Below the pieces are notes generated by a model. That model saw nothing but the letters and a program-made list of their open reading frames with translations, ran no database searches and was not told the origin of the DNA. A stretch of 64,000 bases of DNA. Origin: Lepidostoma basale (lineage: Eukaryota; Arthropoda; Insecta; Trichoptera; Lepidostomatidae). The stretch spans positions 992,001-1,056,000 of the forward strand of contig JAHDVF020000734.1 in NCBI GenBank assembly GCA_022606425.2. The letters are read 5' to 3'. Below are positions 10,976 through 23,285 of this stretch, in pieces. The translations under genes and the position numbers were made by a program. The first letter of the stretch is position 1, and every line of letters starts with the position of its first letter.

Positions 10976-11159
10976 AGTAGAGAAAATATTTCAAAATAAG
11001 TCAAATGATTTATTTTGTCATTTTTAAGCAGCATAACTTTAATGTTAGCAATAACTTAAAGGGGATTATCAGTTAAAGGACCGAAATAGATAAATAACGA
11101 TGTTTTTACTGAAACATTTGGATGGAAGTCATTTATTAATTATGTTACATTGTAAATGA

Positions 11160-11390
11160 AACCAGAAATAGAGGAAGACCGAGGAAAACGTGGCACGATC
11201 AAATAAATCAAATATGTAATGTCGGCCATGTGAGGAGTCAGAGAAATCGATGGGCGTGCATAACACGATGCACGAATGTTGAGGAAGCGAGAGAAATATG
11301 TCAGGAAAGAAAAGTGTGGCAGTCCATTCTTTCTGCTTTACCCCTTCGGGGAGATGGCGTGATGGTTAGTTAGTTAGTTAGTTTTACATT
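11160..11390 (+). mobile_element. LINE family A 3' end with TTAG tail
   Basis: The block gaggaagaccgaggaaaacg (RGRPRKTWHDQ in the parent) runs to the terminus gagatggcgtgatggttagt, followed by four TTAG units. In-frame damage shows it is inactive. Confidence 0.8.
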
Positions 11391-11514
11391 GTAAGAAATA
11401 ATACATTACTGAATTTTCTTTAAAAAAATTCACGTAAAAAATGTGTATAGTTTCTCTAGTGTGGTTAATATCGACAGATTGCATATAAATTCATACAGTA
11501 AAAAAACAATCTAC

Positions 11515-11735
11515 TTTATTAATTGTTTCTTGAACGATGATGTAAAACTCCATATTAAATAATTATTATGAATGAGAGCGTCTGTCTTCTAGTAGTTTTA
11601 TTATATTTAAGATGGAATAACATGTTTCGCCATTCTGAGGTATTTGATAATGTCTTAGAAGGGCGATTCCATCCAAAATAAAATAAAAATCCTAGAAGAC
11701 AGACGTTTTTCATTCATATTAATTAAATCTACGTT
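11515..11735. repeat. Foldback element, CATGTTTCGCC family (copy 3)
   Basis: The lead ttgtttcttgaacgatgatg matches the copy at 42.8 kb. The arms gcgtctgtcttctag and its inverse enclose tggaataacatgtttcgcca and gggcgattccatcc. Confidence 0.7.
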
Positions 11736-12118
11736 AGTTGGGATAAGGTATCCAATAGTTGCGTGTATAAATCGATATTGGTATTATAAATCCAGGGACA
11801 ACATGACGAGATGGGTTACATGCTAGGGGATTCGACGCTGTGTGGCATGGTATTATGCTGCACATACCGGAATACCCTTGCTGCCCTGTGACATGCATGG
11901 AGGAGGATCTGGATCGGGCGTTCGCAGGCCGTCCAACCTGTGGACTTCTGGGCTAACAATACATGGCAGAGTTTCACAACAATTAAGAAGATCGACAATG
12001 GTAGTACAAAGTTACAGATAGCAAGTTCAACAATAAAAATCTTGCCTGAATATAGAGGATTAAAAACATTAATCGAATTTGTCTAGAAAAAAAGTAATTT
12101 TAGAGTTTAAGCTAAAAA

Positions 12119-12419
12119 ATGGCACCCATCAAATTGTCATCATCATTTTATTTACTTGACGAGGGCAACAAGAAAGTGTGTCGGAGCGAAATGTCCGGCG
12201 CACATCAGAGCGTTGACCATTTTATAGATGCGTTTCACCTCTGGGCGATCTCGCACCTAGGTCAAGATGTCAATGTAGAAATGCTCGCAAGGCGGCTCCG
12301 TGACGTCAATGGACGCGCGATGGAGCTCGCCAGGAACGCAGCCGGCCTATATTACAAAGAAAGGTCGCAGAAACAATCGCAGACCGAAATAGAGGTAGGA
12401 GGTGAGCGAGAGGTAGGAG
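12119..12419 (+). CDS. Candidate first coding exon of an unrecognised gene
   Basis: A 301-nt open stretch begins at an ATG in a good insect context (aaaaaATGGC). It runs into a strong donor (GGAG|GTGAGT) at 12420. The frame reads MAPIKLSSSFYLLDEGNKK and includes a charged middle (VEMLARRLRDVNGRAMELAR) that could form a helix. No family was recognised. No downstream exon could be assigned, so it may be an exon of a long plus-strand gene, a decayed transposon gene, or a chance frame in a GC-richer patch. Confidence 0.3.
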
Positions 12420-13228
12420 GTGAGTGAAACTACCGCCACTCGAGCGACCAGCCTGCGCCGCCGCCGGTCTAGTGTCGCGCCACACTCGACTATCAAGAAA
12501 GAAAGCGATCCATCGCAATAAAAAGGCAGAAATAATGCACGAAATATTATCTTACCGGAATAAATTAGCAAGACGTAATAACAAAACACACTTTACACAT
12601 AACACACGGCTAGCTAACAATCACGCTATTGTATTTTCATATTTATATGGTTCTAAACGTGGCCGCAGCGATCGTTTTCTATCCGCATTACCCAGACGAT
12701 TAGGTGATCTACCTGTATTCTCCGTACCCCGATCTAGTAATTGGTGTATCCGAGCTCACACATCGGATATCATTAAATAAATACCCATCGCGGTGAGACA
12801 ACACAACTGATCCGCTATTGCATCGCCGCTTGAAAAGTGAAACTCCGCCGCTCCACTTATGTATTATTTTATAACGTATTATTTTACATGCGTCGCTCTT
12901 GAAATCGCCGCGGCTAGTCCTCACTCCGAGAGATACGTGGCAATGATTGCAATCTCATTTATTACAATGGACCTATTGAGAATGGGAAATGCGCGTAACT
13001 TAAAAGATACAAGGGATCGAGATTCCAGTAACGCATGAACCTAAAATTATTATTTTTCTTCTATATTTGCCTTCACTTTGTGTTGTGAATTAAAATTTGA
13101 ATAAATATTATAGCACTTTGCTTATCAAAACACAATATTTCACTATTTAGCAAAGACATGTTTCGGATGGTAGCCGTCATTTTAAGGATTGTGATAATAC
13201 TGATCTTGTTATCTATGTATATACTCGT

Positions 13229-13548
13229 ATATATAAAACAAAGTCGTGTTAGTTACACCATTTATAACTCAAGAACGGCTGGACCAATTTTGAGGATCTT
13301 TGATTTGATGGATTTGTCTCCGTCCCGGATAACAGAATAACTATTAAAACATCGGAAAAAATCACCTAAATAATAATTACAATGAATTAGTTTTCTCATA
13401 CATTTGATGGAACGGCTTAAAAATTAATGAACTTAATTCATTTTAAGTATTAATTGTAACTCAATAAAAAAGTGAATTTAATTTAGCTAATAAGTTAACA
13501 CAACATTTATTGATTCTGAGGCGGTACGAAATTCGTCGGGTCAGCTAG
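13229..13548 (+). mobile_element. Helitron-like non-autonomous element
   Basis: The element opens with a gttagttacaccatttataa block. It ends ggtcagctag followed by T, with a perfect 5-bp hairpin (acgaa-a-ttcgt) just upstream. A CTRR end (here CTAG), a subterminal hairpin and insertion before T are hallmarks of Helitrons. The same terminus occurs in reverse at 60822. The left boundary is approximate and the class is an inference. Confidence 0.5.
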
Positions 13549-13699
13549 TATTGAAATAAAAACGAAAATTGCTCATTAGACTTCCATGAGTTAATTTCTC
13601 GACATGTGTCAAAATTCCTAGACCTTCGTCATCAGAAAAAAAATTGTGTGTACATCGTTAATTGTAAAGAGTGGGATACTGTATATAATATTTATCAAA

Positions 13700-13860
13700 T
13701 TTTAAAGGTTGGTCATGTTAGAAGTCAGAGGAATCGACGTGCGTGTATGACTCGTTGTATAAATGTGGAGGAAGCTAGAGAGGTTCGCCAGGATAGAGTA
13801 GTGTGGCGGTCCATTCTCTGTCTACTCCTGCGGAGAAACGGCGTGATGGTTTGTTTGTTT
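13700..13860 (+). mobile_element. LINE family A 3'-end fragment, TTTG-tailed
   Basis: The reading VGHVRSQRNRRACMTRC, NVEEAREVRQDRVVWRSIL, then ggcgtgatggtttgtttgtt. It is the same tail type as the fragment at 7.4-7.5 kb. Confidence 0.75.
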
Positions 13861-14019
13861 ATAATATTTATCATTCCCCGATGTAGGTCAATGTATATTT
13901 TTCCTTTAGTACAGTATAGTTAGTTGCAATGATTTATTTAAAACAGAAATATATTAAATGCGAAGGTATTATAGTAACTGTTTTGAATCCCCTCGGTACT
14001 GGTCCTTCGCTGTATGCGC

Positions 14020-14280
14020 AGTGCGGCCGCGATAAGTGAAAGCGAGAAAAACAATAAAAACTTTATACAAAAATGAAAATGCCAACGACAACGGTCACGG
14101 AAGTGAGCACGCGCGGGAAACCGTGAATCATTTCAGAATATTGACAAATAATAATAATGTCGCGAGAGCCATTGTTACAGCAGTCCACGATGGCAGCCGG
14201 AGGAACTACCAAAGTCTGCCTACGATCCATGACTTCAACGATAAGTGCAATGACATTTTCTCAGGACGACTCGTTACACT
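14020..14280 (+). promoter_or_regulatory. Candidate 5' exon ending in a consensus donor
   Basis: A GC-richer segment ends ACACT|GTGAGTATT (donor at 14281). An ATG at 14190 in a plausible context (cacgATGGCAG) gives 30 open codons to the donor, beginning MAAGGTTKVCLRSM. Upstream frames conflict, so the first part would be 5' UTR. No protein family was recognised and no downstream exon was found. Confidence 0.3.
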
Positions 14281-14754
14281 GTGAGTATTATATCATTGAC
14301 CTATAAAATCCCGAAGAATTGAGAAGTTAATTAATTAAAATACGAAACAATGCGATGTAAAATTAAGCGCAGCATATACAATGCACCAACTAATTCGCAC
14401 ACCTTGTTTAAAGATTCAAACAATCGATAGCCTTTAACTCTAGTAGCTAGGTTTTAGATAACATTTTACGTGCGTTACCCCGATAGAATGTTTCCTTCAA
14501 TATCATGCACGAACCCAAAAAAACAATTGAAAGTTTGTTGATTTGAAAACTAAATTATCTACAATTACAGTAATAACCAACGAAAGATGTCCACATCGAA
14601 AACTCGTCAATACCTTGCATAACATTTATTTATACGAGTATATTTAATAAGTATAACTTTTGAAAAACATTATATTATCAAACACCTTTTTTGCACTTTT
14701 CACCAACATGTTTCGAACCACAGATATCCTTCCTCTTTTATTATATATTACAAT

Positions 14755-15010
14755 GACGACCTTCGTGCCAGAGTGGCTAGAGCTATACCGATATAGACTG
14801 CTACATCGAAGGTCCTGAGTTCGATTCCCGCCGATGGCAATTTGAATGTCATACAATTCCATTGGTTCGGTGCAGAATTCACGTGACAATAAAATGGCGA
14901 TAGATTAGCTACCTACCACGTGTCATGAGAATCACTAGCTAAAAAGTTTACAGTAATTGCGTTCAAATAACCTGCTGTATACAAATATGGAAAGCAACGG
15001 GAAACTACCA
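14755..15010 (+). mobile_element. tRNA-derived SINE
   Basis: The A-box-like gtgccagagtggctagagc and the B box gagttcgattcccg are followed by the shared body (cacgtgacaataaaatggcg, then ctaccacgtgtcatgagaat). It is the same family as the element at 8580-8832, in the opposite orientation. Confidence 0.8.
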
Positions 15011-15019
15011 CATTAAAAG

Positions 15020-16095
15020 GTTCAAGTAGCGTCCCTAGAACTAGCAAAAATGTCACACTTTGCTGCAAACCAATACATTGGATTACAACTAGCGTTGAAT
15101 CTAATCGTCTCGGATTTGGAAATTTTTAGTGTCAGTGAGGCAGTGTTCACAAAAAATATATTACAAATTCTGGAAAGAGTACTGCCTCACTGACGACGAC
15201 ATATTTGGGATCCTTTTAAGATATTATATATTATTTCTCTATATTAGGTTTCATATCATATCATACACCGTTTTGTGTCCAAATGAGTCGTCTAAATGTT
15301 TTTCGTTTGTTACTCGTATGTCTCCTTTGTGTATAATAAAAATAAATAAATTAATACAATAAAAATAATAAGACAATAATATAAAAATATAAAACGTGGG
15401 CAAAAATATAAAAATTGGGGGATTATTGCGAATTAAATATTAAAATTTATTTTCTTTACAGCCAGTATAATTATACATGTAATGTACGTAAAAATAAAAG
15501 ATTTAGTTTTGTTACAAACATTTCCTAAATTTCAATAATTTGTTTATTTCACAATGTGTTGCAACTTTTGCTAGGTGAATTACTTTAAAATATCACCAGC
15601 AAAATATGCAATAAATAAATTTAAAAAAAAACATTAAACATTGTTATGCAAAGAAATGTCAAGTTTTCAAGATTGACACCTTTCATTTGCCGCTACTGCA
15701 TTTACTCTATGGTGTCATGGATTTACAAAGGGACTCGTTCTGTTGGGAAATCTTAAATCAAAATGATATCGATCATCAATTTTGATGATAAAATAATATG
15801 AAGGCCTCTCATCTATCGCGATCAACGTCCGAGTACCATACGAGTATATCCGTGTAACGAAATCTCTTATTTAGGTTAAAACAATATTGCTGTGCCGGAT
15901 GTAAGCCGATTATGTGGCGGGTACATCTATTAGCTATTAGTTGGTGCCTAGCCCAATTCAATAAGACAATGAAAATAAGAAACTATTTTTGATAACGATG
16001 TGTAGTTTTATGCATTTATGGCAATTTAATTTTTTTATGAATGTAAAATTGATATGGATGAAAATATTGAAATAAAACTAATTAAATTTGTACAA
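15020..16095. other. AT-rich intergenic, no gene recognised
   Basis: Only short frames. A near-repeat of gtgaggcagtgttcac and gtactgcctcactgac (15136 and 15179) forms a small inverted pair. Nothing else is assignable. Confidence 0.5.
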
Positions 16096-16099
16096 TATT

Positions 16100-16335
16100 C
16101 ATTTTACGTACATTGGACATTGTGATTTGGTGGATGTTTTATGCGGGGGCTAGATGCGTGGTCCGAAGTACTCCTCAGAAAGAGGGCGAGGGAGGATTTA
16201 AGGTTTATGGATTTGATCGTGCCACGTTTCCCTCGGTCTTTCTATATTTCTTCTTCTGTAACACATCGTCAACATAAACTTGATTTACCATTCTTTCTTC
16301 ATTCGATATTTCTGGATGGCCCTTTCATTCACTTC
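16100..16335 (-). mobile_element. Repeat piece joined to a LINE family A fragment
   Basis: The part 16100-16200 (gtgatttggtggatgtttta to gggaggatttaaggtttatg) recurs at 60130-60205. The part 16205-16335 is antisense family A sequence (gatcgtgccacgtttccctc, counterpart of RGRPRKTWHDQ). Confidence 0.6.
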
Positions 16336-16339
16336 TTAT

Positions 16340-17440
16340 ATTTGCATGTGACACTCAATCACGAAAAAAACACAGAAAAAAAAACCTTTTCATATCAGTT
16401 CGTAGTTATGTGTCTATGTTAAAGATGGGGAAGGGTCTCCGACTGACGTATTTCGTACCCGTTGTTGAAACGTCATGTATAATATTATTATAATGAGGAA
16501 GCCAAACACATGTCAGGTGAGCATGCATGTTGATACGGCTACTACTATTTGTCATAGAAACATGTGCATTTACGGCACCTGAGCTTACACGGCGGTCGTG
16601 AGGTCATAAATCTCGCGCCATCGTCACCGGCTCCACTGCCACTGTAGAGGAACCGGTGGCATTTAGACTGTGCTCTGAAAATATACCAGTGTTCCGTATC
16701 CGGCTTCAATACATCCGACTGAATCATTCTCATTCATAATTATTATTATCGGTGGATACATACGTGTACATTATTGCGAAGGATAGGTGCTCTCAATAGA
16801 ACAAAAAAAATCGAAATGACGACATTGTAAGATTAGATAATGGATTCTCCATGATGCACGAACTGATGCAGCTCAGAAAATTATATTAATCGAAGTACGA
16901 ATATTAATCGAAGTAAGTATGTGTCAAATAAAAAAAATCCTAGTAGGTATATTGGGCACTTAAGTCAGAATTCGTATTACCAAATAACTCATTTTCGTAT
17001 GGAAATTTGGTATTTCGCTATTACCATATTATACATTACTCCTAATACGGGTTAATTGTCTGTCCAGAGTGATTTTAATCACAATAACCGAGCGGTTATT
17101 AAGACACCGATTAACCAAGGGTTATCTTAATCTTATAGTTATCTCAAAACAAAGGATTCATTGGGAAATTCGTGAACAATAAAATCTAGGATACCCGGTA
17201 TCAAATGCAGAATAAACTGTGGCACAAGTTATTAAATGGTTATTCAATTATTGTTTTATATCAGAGATATTTTATGTTTAACTGCCATTGGTAACAGGCT
17301 GGCTGATGGTAGCTTATTTCCTTATCTCTGTACTGTGTTAATCCACGAAACTATTGACTTAATTGTGGTACCTGTGCAAATCTAACGATAAGTACAATAC
17401 CCCAAGAGTCACCACAAGACAGAGATTAAAGTTCGATGAA
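16340..17440. other. Intergenic, no gene recognised
   Basis: No supported gene or element. A small GC-richer patch (16560-16680) has no recognisable content. Confidence 0.45.
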
Positions 17441-18245
17441 CTCACATTGTTCTTCTCTAGCTGCGCCGTGAACGAGTGCTGTATCCTGGCACGGGGCCTC
17501 CTCGCCACCGGCCAGGAGGGGGCCGCGGACTCATCGGCCTGCTCCCGGAGCGTCCCTCCCCACGAGACACCGGCGCGCCCCCCTGCCCCGGGGCCCCCGG
17601 CCGGCAGAACGTACAGCATCGCTCCGCACGACCCCTGCACGCCGGGCCAACACAACACACACACAACTACGAACTCGTCCTCCTGCCAAGATATGAACAA
17701 ATATTACGCAACATTGACAAGGGGTTGTCCGAGATCATGGCGAGTCGGTGGAGGATTCTTTCATCTCGCGTGGACAGTTTATGGCTTCGAACAGACTGTC
17801 AATTCAACTTCAATTAATTCAAACTAATCAATCATCAATTTAATGAACTGAGTGTAAATATTTTTTTTGGTAATAAGCAAAAAAAGCATTAAAACTTCTG
17901 TACCACATACATCCTGCATTTGTGTATAATTGCAGAAACGTTTGCACTCGTAAAAGGTTCTATGCATTTTGTTACACAGGTTTATAAAACGCTCATGTCC
18001 ACCTGCTCCTCGACAGGAAAATCTGACGTATGGGAAAAATTACACCAGGCTAACCCCGCGGAGGGGAATCGATGGTTGTTTATTTCCGAAACGTCAAACG
18101 CCACGGGCACGAGCGCGCGAGGAACAGCACACCCACGCGGCACGGGGGCCAAGAGCGACTGCAATCGAGTGGTAAACACCAAACAGAACTTACGCGGCGC
18201 CCCCCGCGGCCCGCAAAGCGCATGCGTCCATCTCCCAACGCAGAA
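17440..18245. other. Two GC/CpG-rich islands, function unknown
   Basis: Composition jumps between about 17465 and 17650 and again between 18055 and 18225, with many CpG, GGCC and GCGC words. Long frames exist on both strands, which GC richness alone explains. No domain, start context or splice pattern stands out. Candidates are a promoter/first-exon cluster of an unrecognised gene or a GC-rich foreign insertion. Confidence 0.3.
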
Positions 18246-18369
18246 TACGTAATGGTGAAGATGCTCCCGTGCATGATGAATCTCGAGATAAAGGGGGCTA
18301 ACAACCTCTGGATGCAATTTCTTATCACACCAACTCACACTTACCAGTCAATTGAAACTATATGAGGCG

Positions 18370-19530
18370 ACAGGCAATTCACACCGTTTCAGCATCTACT
18401 GCATACGTAAGTACATCGTGTAGGTATCTCGCTGATAATGCCACAGGTAACAATCGGGTTATCGGACAAAGAAAATGTATGAAATATGGTGTAAAGGCAT
18501 TGAGTTTTCTACAAATTAAAATTGACGATTGATATATCTATTCTGAGGTTAAAATAACTTTACAATACAATTAGTTCATCGACTTATTTATACAAAACAT
18601 TCAAAGTTTGAATAGGACAGGCATATGTGCAATGGTATAACCATCAAAAAACACCAATTCAAAAAATAAACCATTTATGCCAGACAGATATATACGATAG
18701 TGGTTAAATCTCGTAATTAGACATTGCATTCAGTCAAAATTGTGCAATAAAAATACAAAAGACATATAATGATTCATAAACTTGCCGAGCTCTGGGGAGA
18801 ATTCGTCACGCTTGGAGATCGCTGAACAGTCACCAAAGCCATAACACACGCACAAACACATTAAAAAATAAACTATTATGTTTGAAATATGACAGCACAA
18901 CACCACAAATACTCTACAAGCGAAACGTCAAAAAAGGATTCATCTGTCAGCCATGTTTAGTCAATTCAATTTACAATCAAATAGGTTGACTAGGGCAGCA
19001 GCTGCGCAGGCCCGACATTATCGCGGGAATATTAGCATTACAATAATTAAAGTCCTGTAACTTGTGCAATATATAAATATATTCAAAAAGTTATACGCTA
19101 ATAAGTAATACACAAAAACCAAAACAGTTTGACATAAAATTTATCGCCCGTAGCAGTGTTTCACTTCAAGAATTTAAAATAGTACCACTAGCGGACCCTA
19201 GTGATAAATATTTGAAACTTTTTACTATTACCAGATTTAAAAAATTAAAGAAAAATCTGTATAGAGTAAAGTAATTCAAAATGGTTATTATTGTACAGTA
19301 GATACTTGCCGTTATTTATTTTGTTTATTATACGATGGAAACATTATTTTATTTTAACCTCTGAAAACCCTAACTATATTTAAAATTTTGATCGAAATGT
19401 CACTTTTCATAATATAACCTTAATTTCGTAATAACTTTTTCAGAAAAGCATTTTTTTATTCATATACAATTTTTGATTATCATGTTTAACTGAAAACCTT
19501 ATTTGAAATTGGTATTTCTCAAACAATATT
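18370..19530. other. AT-rich region upstream of LYRM9
   Basis: No open frame of interest. Sequence directly before 19536 must contain the LYRM9 promoter or an upstream exon, but no TATA or initiator could be fixed. Confidence 0.4.
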
Positions 19531-19535
19531 TTTAG

Positions 19536-21590
19536 ATGTTTCCTGTTAGAAATTTTTCGTCCAATTCCCCGATCAAAACAGCAAAACAGTTGTACAAATA
19601 TTTATTTAGGGAATGTAATAAATTACCCAAAGATGCAAGTAGCTTTTATAAATTTACAATACGACAGGTATTTATGGAGTTTAAAATAACAAATATATAC
19701 ACTTATGCTTTGTTTAAAAACACACATAATAGTTAATTTTCATTTTTACAGAGCTTCAATCAACATCTCGCGGAAACTGATCCAGAACGAATACAACAGA
19801 TAATTTCCAGAGCTCTAGAAGATTCCAAATGGGTTTCTCTCAAGGTAATTGTTTTCTTTGAAATAAAATTAAATATACATATACAGTCAGTCAATATTTA
19901 CTTCGTAATAGGATAATTCGGCAGGACGATCCAAACTCTGGCGGGATGTCAATGCACGTGCGGTCTGCGGGAAGTTTGTTTTAGGCTGAGAGGCTGGTTA
20001 CCCTGAAGGCTCGGTTGCCAAAATTTGTGCGGGGACAGCATTTTGACTCAGACATGGTAGAAAATATTATTGATGCAATGCAATGTAGACTCAGACTCTC
20101 AGTCATGAAGGGTAGTCTCACATTCAGACTCTCAGCTGATTCATTTCATGTAATGCTTTGAAGGCTATTCAGCAGAGCTTGTATTTCGTTATTTCATGGA
20201 GTTCTTTAATGGTTGCATTATATGAGAACTCATTGACGTGCATTTTATCAATCTTGCTGCCACATTAAGTGCAGACTGATGTGTATTATTTGGAATGTTA
20301 GCAAACACTCTATCGCAGTAATCTAATATAGTTCTGAGAACTTTGAAGTGATTAGTGTTTTAAAACTGTCAACGGATATAAACTCATATATTTTGGGGAG
20401 GCATCAACCAAGTGTTGATGCTTCCTGAAAGCAGTCCAAAGGAATGAATACCTTTGATGGGTTTAATTTTAGTTTATTTGATACGATCCATACATAAGTG
20501 CGAGAACAGTATATGTTTAGCATAGTAGGTAGATATCAGATTTGTGATGTTGTTTGATTGTATATTTGCAAGGTAATTTATTACCTTTGGCTTACCCTAA
20601 CTGACTTTTTACTGACATCCTGTACATAACAATCATTGGAAATTTTCCATTTAGGTATTCATTTTTTTATTAAAGGTTTGTGCTTGAATATATGTCTCCA
20701 GTACTTTGAATGAATTGACTTTGTCTCTGACAATTATCTATAACGTGTAAATTAATGCCACTGTGTTAATCAATCTACCTACGGAAATGCCTATATTCAG
20801 AGCAATAATGCTTCTAAATCGCATTGCTTCAGATGTGGACATTTTTCACGGAAGTGAAGCTACCTCCAGGAAAGCATGTATTTTTAATTTCTAAAATTTT
20901 AATGGAATTATTTAAATTGTCAAACAAGGCGGAGGGAAACATGATATGACCAAATTTAACAATTATTTGAAAAATTAATAAATGTACTTGTCAAAATGTA
21001 TGAATATAGAGGTGCTCAAGATGTATTTCAGAATAGAATAGTGGGGCGGTCAGAACATAAATCGTTAGATGTTTTTTTAGTGTTTATCTGGAGTATTTTT
21101 TATTTTTTTAAATATTTTTTGATAAAATATCTTATTTATTTATTCATTAATCTGATAATTTATTTTGAAAGTGGGTTGTTTTGTAAAATTAATCACTTAA
21201 AGAGGACACTAAGAAAATACTGACCGAACAGTCCAGTATTCAGTTGATATTTAAATCTAACACCTTATTCAATAAAGTTGAATTCTAAATTAATGGATTG
21301 ATTTTTTTTTTCATTTTTAATTATGATTATAGAGAGATAAATAAATGTACAAGTGGAAAAAACACTGTTTCAATTTTGTAAGGGTAATGTTCAAATTTAA
21401 CTAAAATGTGAATGACATAAATATTTACTATTTTAAATTGAACATTGATTCCTATTTCAACATTGTAGTTATTGGTAAAGCTAAAAATTTGCCGATATTC
21501 AGCCTCCAGGCTTATGTTTCCATTGTTTGTAATGTTTTTTTTTTTTCTTTCTTTCAGTATTTAGACAAAAATGGAGGGACAAAAGTATGA
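19536..21590 (+). CDS. LYRM9: LYR motif-containing protein 9 homologue (3 exons)
   Basis: Exons 19536-19667, 19752-19844 and 21558-21590 join in phase 0 to 85 codons plus TGA. All introns are GT-AG. The protein has the LYR signature near the start as AKQLYKYLFRECNKLP (LYK at residues 19-21, K replacing the usual R). It continues with FYKFTIRQSF and then NPERIQQII-like DPERIQQIISRALED, an arrangement recalled from vertebrate LYRM9 (about 78 residues). LYR proteins are small helical adaptors, mostly mitochondrial, that bind the acyl carrier protein or help assemble Fe-S and respiratory complexes; the specific role of LYRM9 is poorly known. The ATG directly follows a tttag that could be an acceptor, so a further upstream exon is possible. 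Intron 2 carries transposon debris. A likely poly(A) signal is at 21740. Confidence 0.88.
19905..20290 (-). mobile_element. CR1-like LINE fragment in LYRM9 intron 2
   Basis: The antisense sequence parallels 50.1-50.5 kb: ccaaactctggcgggatgtc, aaaatttgtgcggggacagc and ttcagcagagcttgtatttc have counterparts there in the same order. The better copy reads a CR1-type polymerase C-terminus. This one is more decayed. Confidence 0.6.
20994..21060 (+). mobile_element. LINE family A splinter
   Basis: The words atgaatatagaggtgctcaa and agaatagtggggcggtcaga correspond to the family A terminal block MNVEEAREVCQDRAVWRS. Short and mutated. Confidence 0.5.
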
Positions 21591-21739
21591 AATAATGTTT
21601 CAGTATCTGTATGAAATTTATCATCACGCTAGAGATTCAAAATTGTTTTCATAAAATAAGCTGTTTTTACTACATGTCTAATTGTTAAATTTTATTCGAC
21701 TAGTACAATTCTTCTTTGGTTTACCAAAAAAAGAAATGT

Positions 21740-21745
21740 AATAAA
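21740..21745 (+). terminator. Poly(A) signal candidate for LYRM9
   Basis: AATAAA lies 150 nt after the LYRM9 stop codon. No closer perfect hexamer was seen. Confidence 0.45.
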
Positions 21746-21824
21746 TGATTTGAACGCTTAATTTTTTTTTATTACTACCAAAAAAAATTATTCCTATTTT
21801 CTGAAATAATCTTTCACTGATTGT

Positions 21825-22060
21825 CTGATGGTCATTTGCGGGACATGTTGCCAGATTGGTAGACGATAGATGGACCAGAAGGGAGGTGGAGTGCAGAGCC
21901 CAGTAAGATAAAATAAACAGAGGGAGATCCCCCAAACGATGGTCTGATGACATTCAAAGAATTGCTGGTGATTGGATTTGAAAGTCACAAGACAGGAATA
22001 CGTGGAGAAGTATGGAAGAGGCCTATGTCCAGCAATGGATGACAACGGCTGTTTAAGTAA
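21825..22060 (+). mobile_element. LINE family B terminal fragment
   Basis: The words gatagatggaccagaaggga, agatcccccaaacgatggtc and aggcctatgtccagcaatgg match the end of family B (GRPPKRWSDDI-type segment and YVQQW terminus in the parent). Frames are broken. Confidence 0.7.
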
Positions 22061-22535
22061 GATTTTAATTCCTCATTCATAAAAGTCTTTCGATTTAGAA
22101 ACCAAAATGTTGCAAAGTCATCTTCCAACTGAGATCATTTGTTTATTTTCTAACAATTTTGCAGTATACAGGTGAGTGTTATTGTACCACCCAAAAAATT
22201 GTCTTCAATTTACCAATGAGGGTATTTTATTTTTGACACAAAATTGTTCAGTTGTTAACAATACAATAAATTGCATCAAAATGTGGTTTTACTCCCCTAC
22301 TTTACCAGAGTCATTGTATTTTACATCTCTGATAAGTGTATTGCACCCTTTTCTTATCAGCAGTTATCAGATTTTGTAAAAGTGGTATTCCTGATTCCAT
22401 ATACAAAAATTCTTCACATTCGTCTATGTGATGGTTAGGGCTCAGATTTACATTTGCCAATAAAGTTCAAAGTATTCTCTTTGTATGTCCAAATTATTCT
22501 TTTATTTTCTCCAACCTTATGTTTACTGTTAACTA

Positions 22536-23285
22536 TTAGGTGTTTTGGAAAGTTTGGTAGTTTTTATTTTTGTATGAAAATCGCATTTATTTGACAGGAA
22601 ATAAAAAACACATCAATCAAAATATTGTCCATCGTTAGACACTACTTTTTCCCATCTTTCTGGCAATAGATGAATCCCGCGTCGAAAAAAACCCTCGTCA
22701 TTTGAGGCAATCCAGACATCGACCCAATTCTTGACATCTGCATATATGAATGGAAGTGCTGCTCTTTTAAGGCATGCTTCATGGATCTGAACAAGTGGTA
22801 GTCCGATGGTGCCACGTCTGGTGAATAAGGCGGGTAATAAGAATCTCCCAACCCACATTCTGCATGTAGTTTCTGACCTTGATTGCAATGTGAGGTTGAG
22901 CGTTGTCGTGTTGAAGAATCAGCTTGCTGTGCCTGTTGCCCCATTCCAGTTGTTTTTCAGCCAGTGCCTGCTTTAATGGCATTAGTTGTCACCCGGTTTG
23001 AGGAGTTCATAATGCACCACTCCCCTCTGATCCCATTAAATGCAGAGTATTACTTTGACAGCATGAATATTCCACTTGGGTGTTGCTGTTGACATCGATG
23101 GGACGGGTGTGCCACGTCTAGCACGATATTTCTTGGGGGTAGGATTATCGTAAATTGTCCATTTCTCGTCTCCCGTAATGATACGTGATACTTTGACACA
23201 CCAACATTAAATGATTCTGCCAGTTGTTTAAGTATTTGAGTTAGATCTTCATCAAGTAAACCCTCCAATTCCTCGTCTTCGAAAT
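22536..23285 (-). mobile_element. mariner transposon remnant (transposase middle and C-terminus)
   Basis: Minus-strand frames carry the mariner transposase hallmarks HDNAQPH and PYSPDVAPSDYHLF (the second and third catalytic Asp of the DDD box), then SNDEGFFRRGIHLLPERW near the C-terminus. Several frameshifts split the reading. The 3' end is probably the terminal repeat ttaggtgttttggaaagttt next to a TA at 22534. The 5' part, including the terminal repeat, is missing; the sequence joins LINE sequence near 23285. Confidence 0.85.

Noticed and set aside
17363..17827. 154-codon plus-strand frame as a gene
   Set aside because: It spans the GC-rich island, where frames are open on both strands; no domain, homologue or splice pattern was seen.
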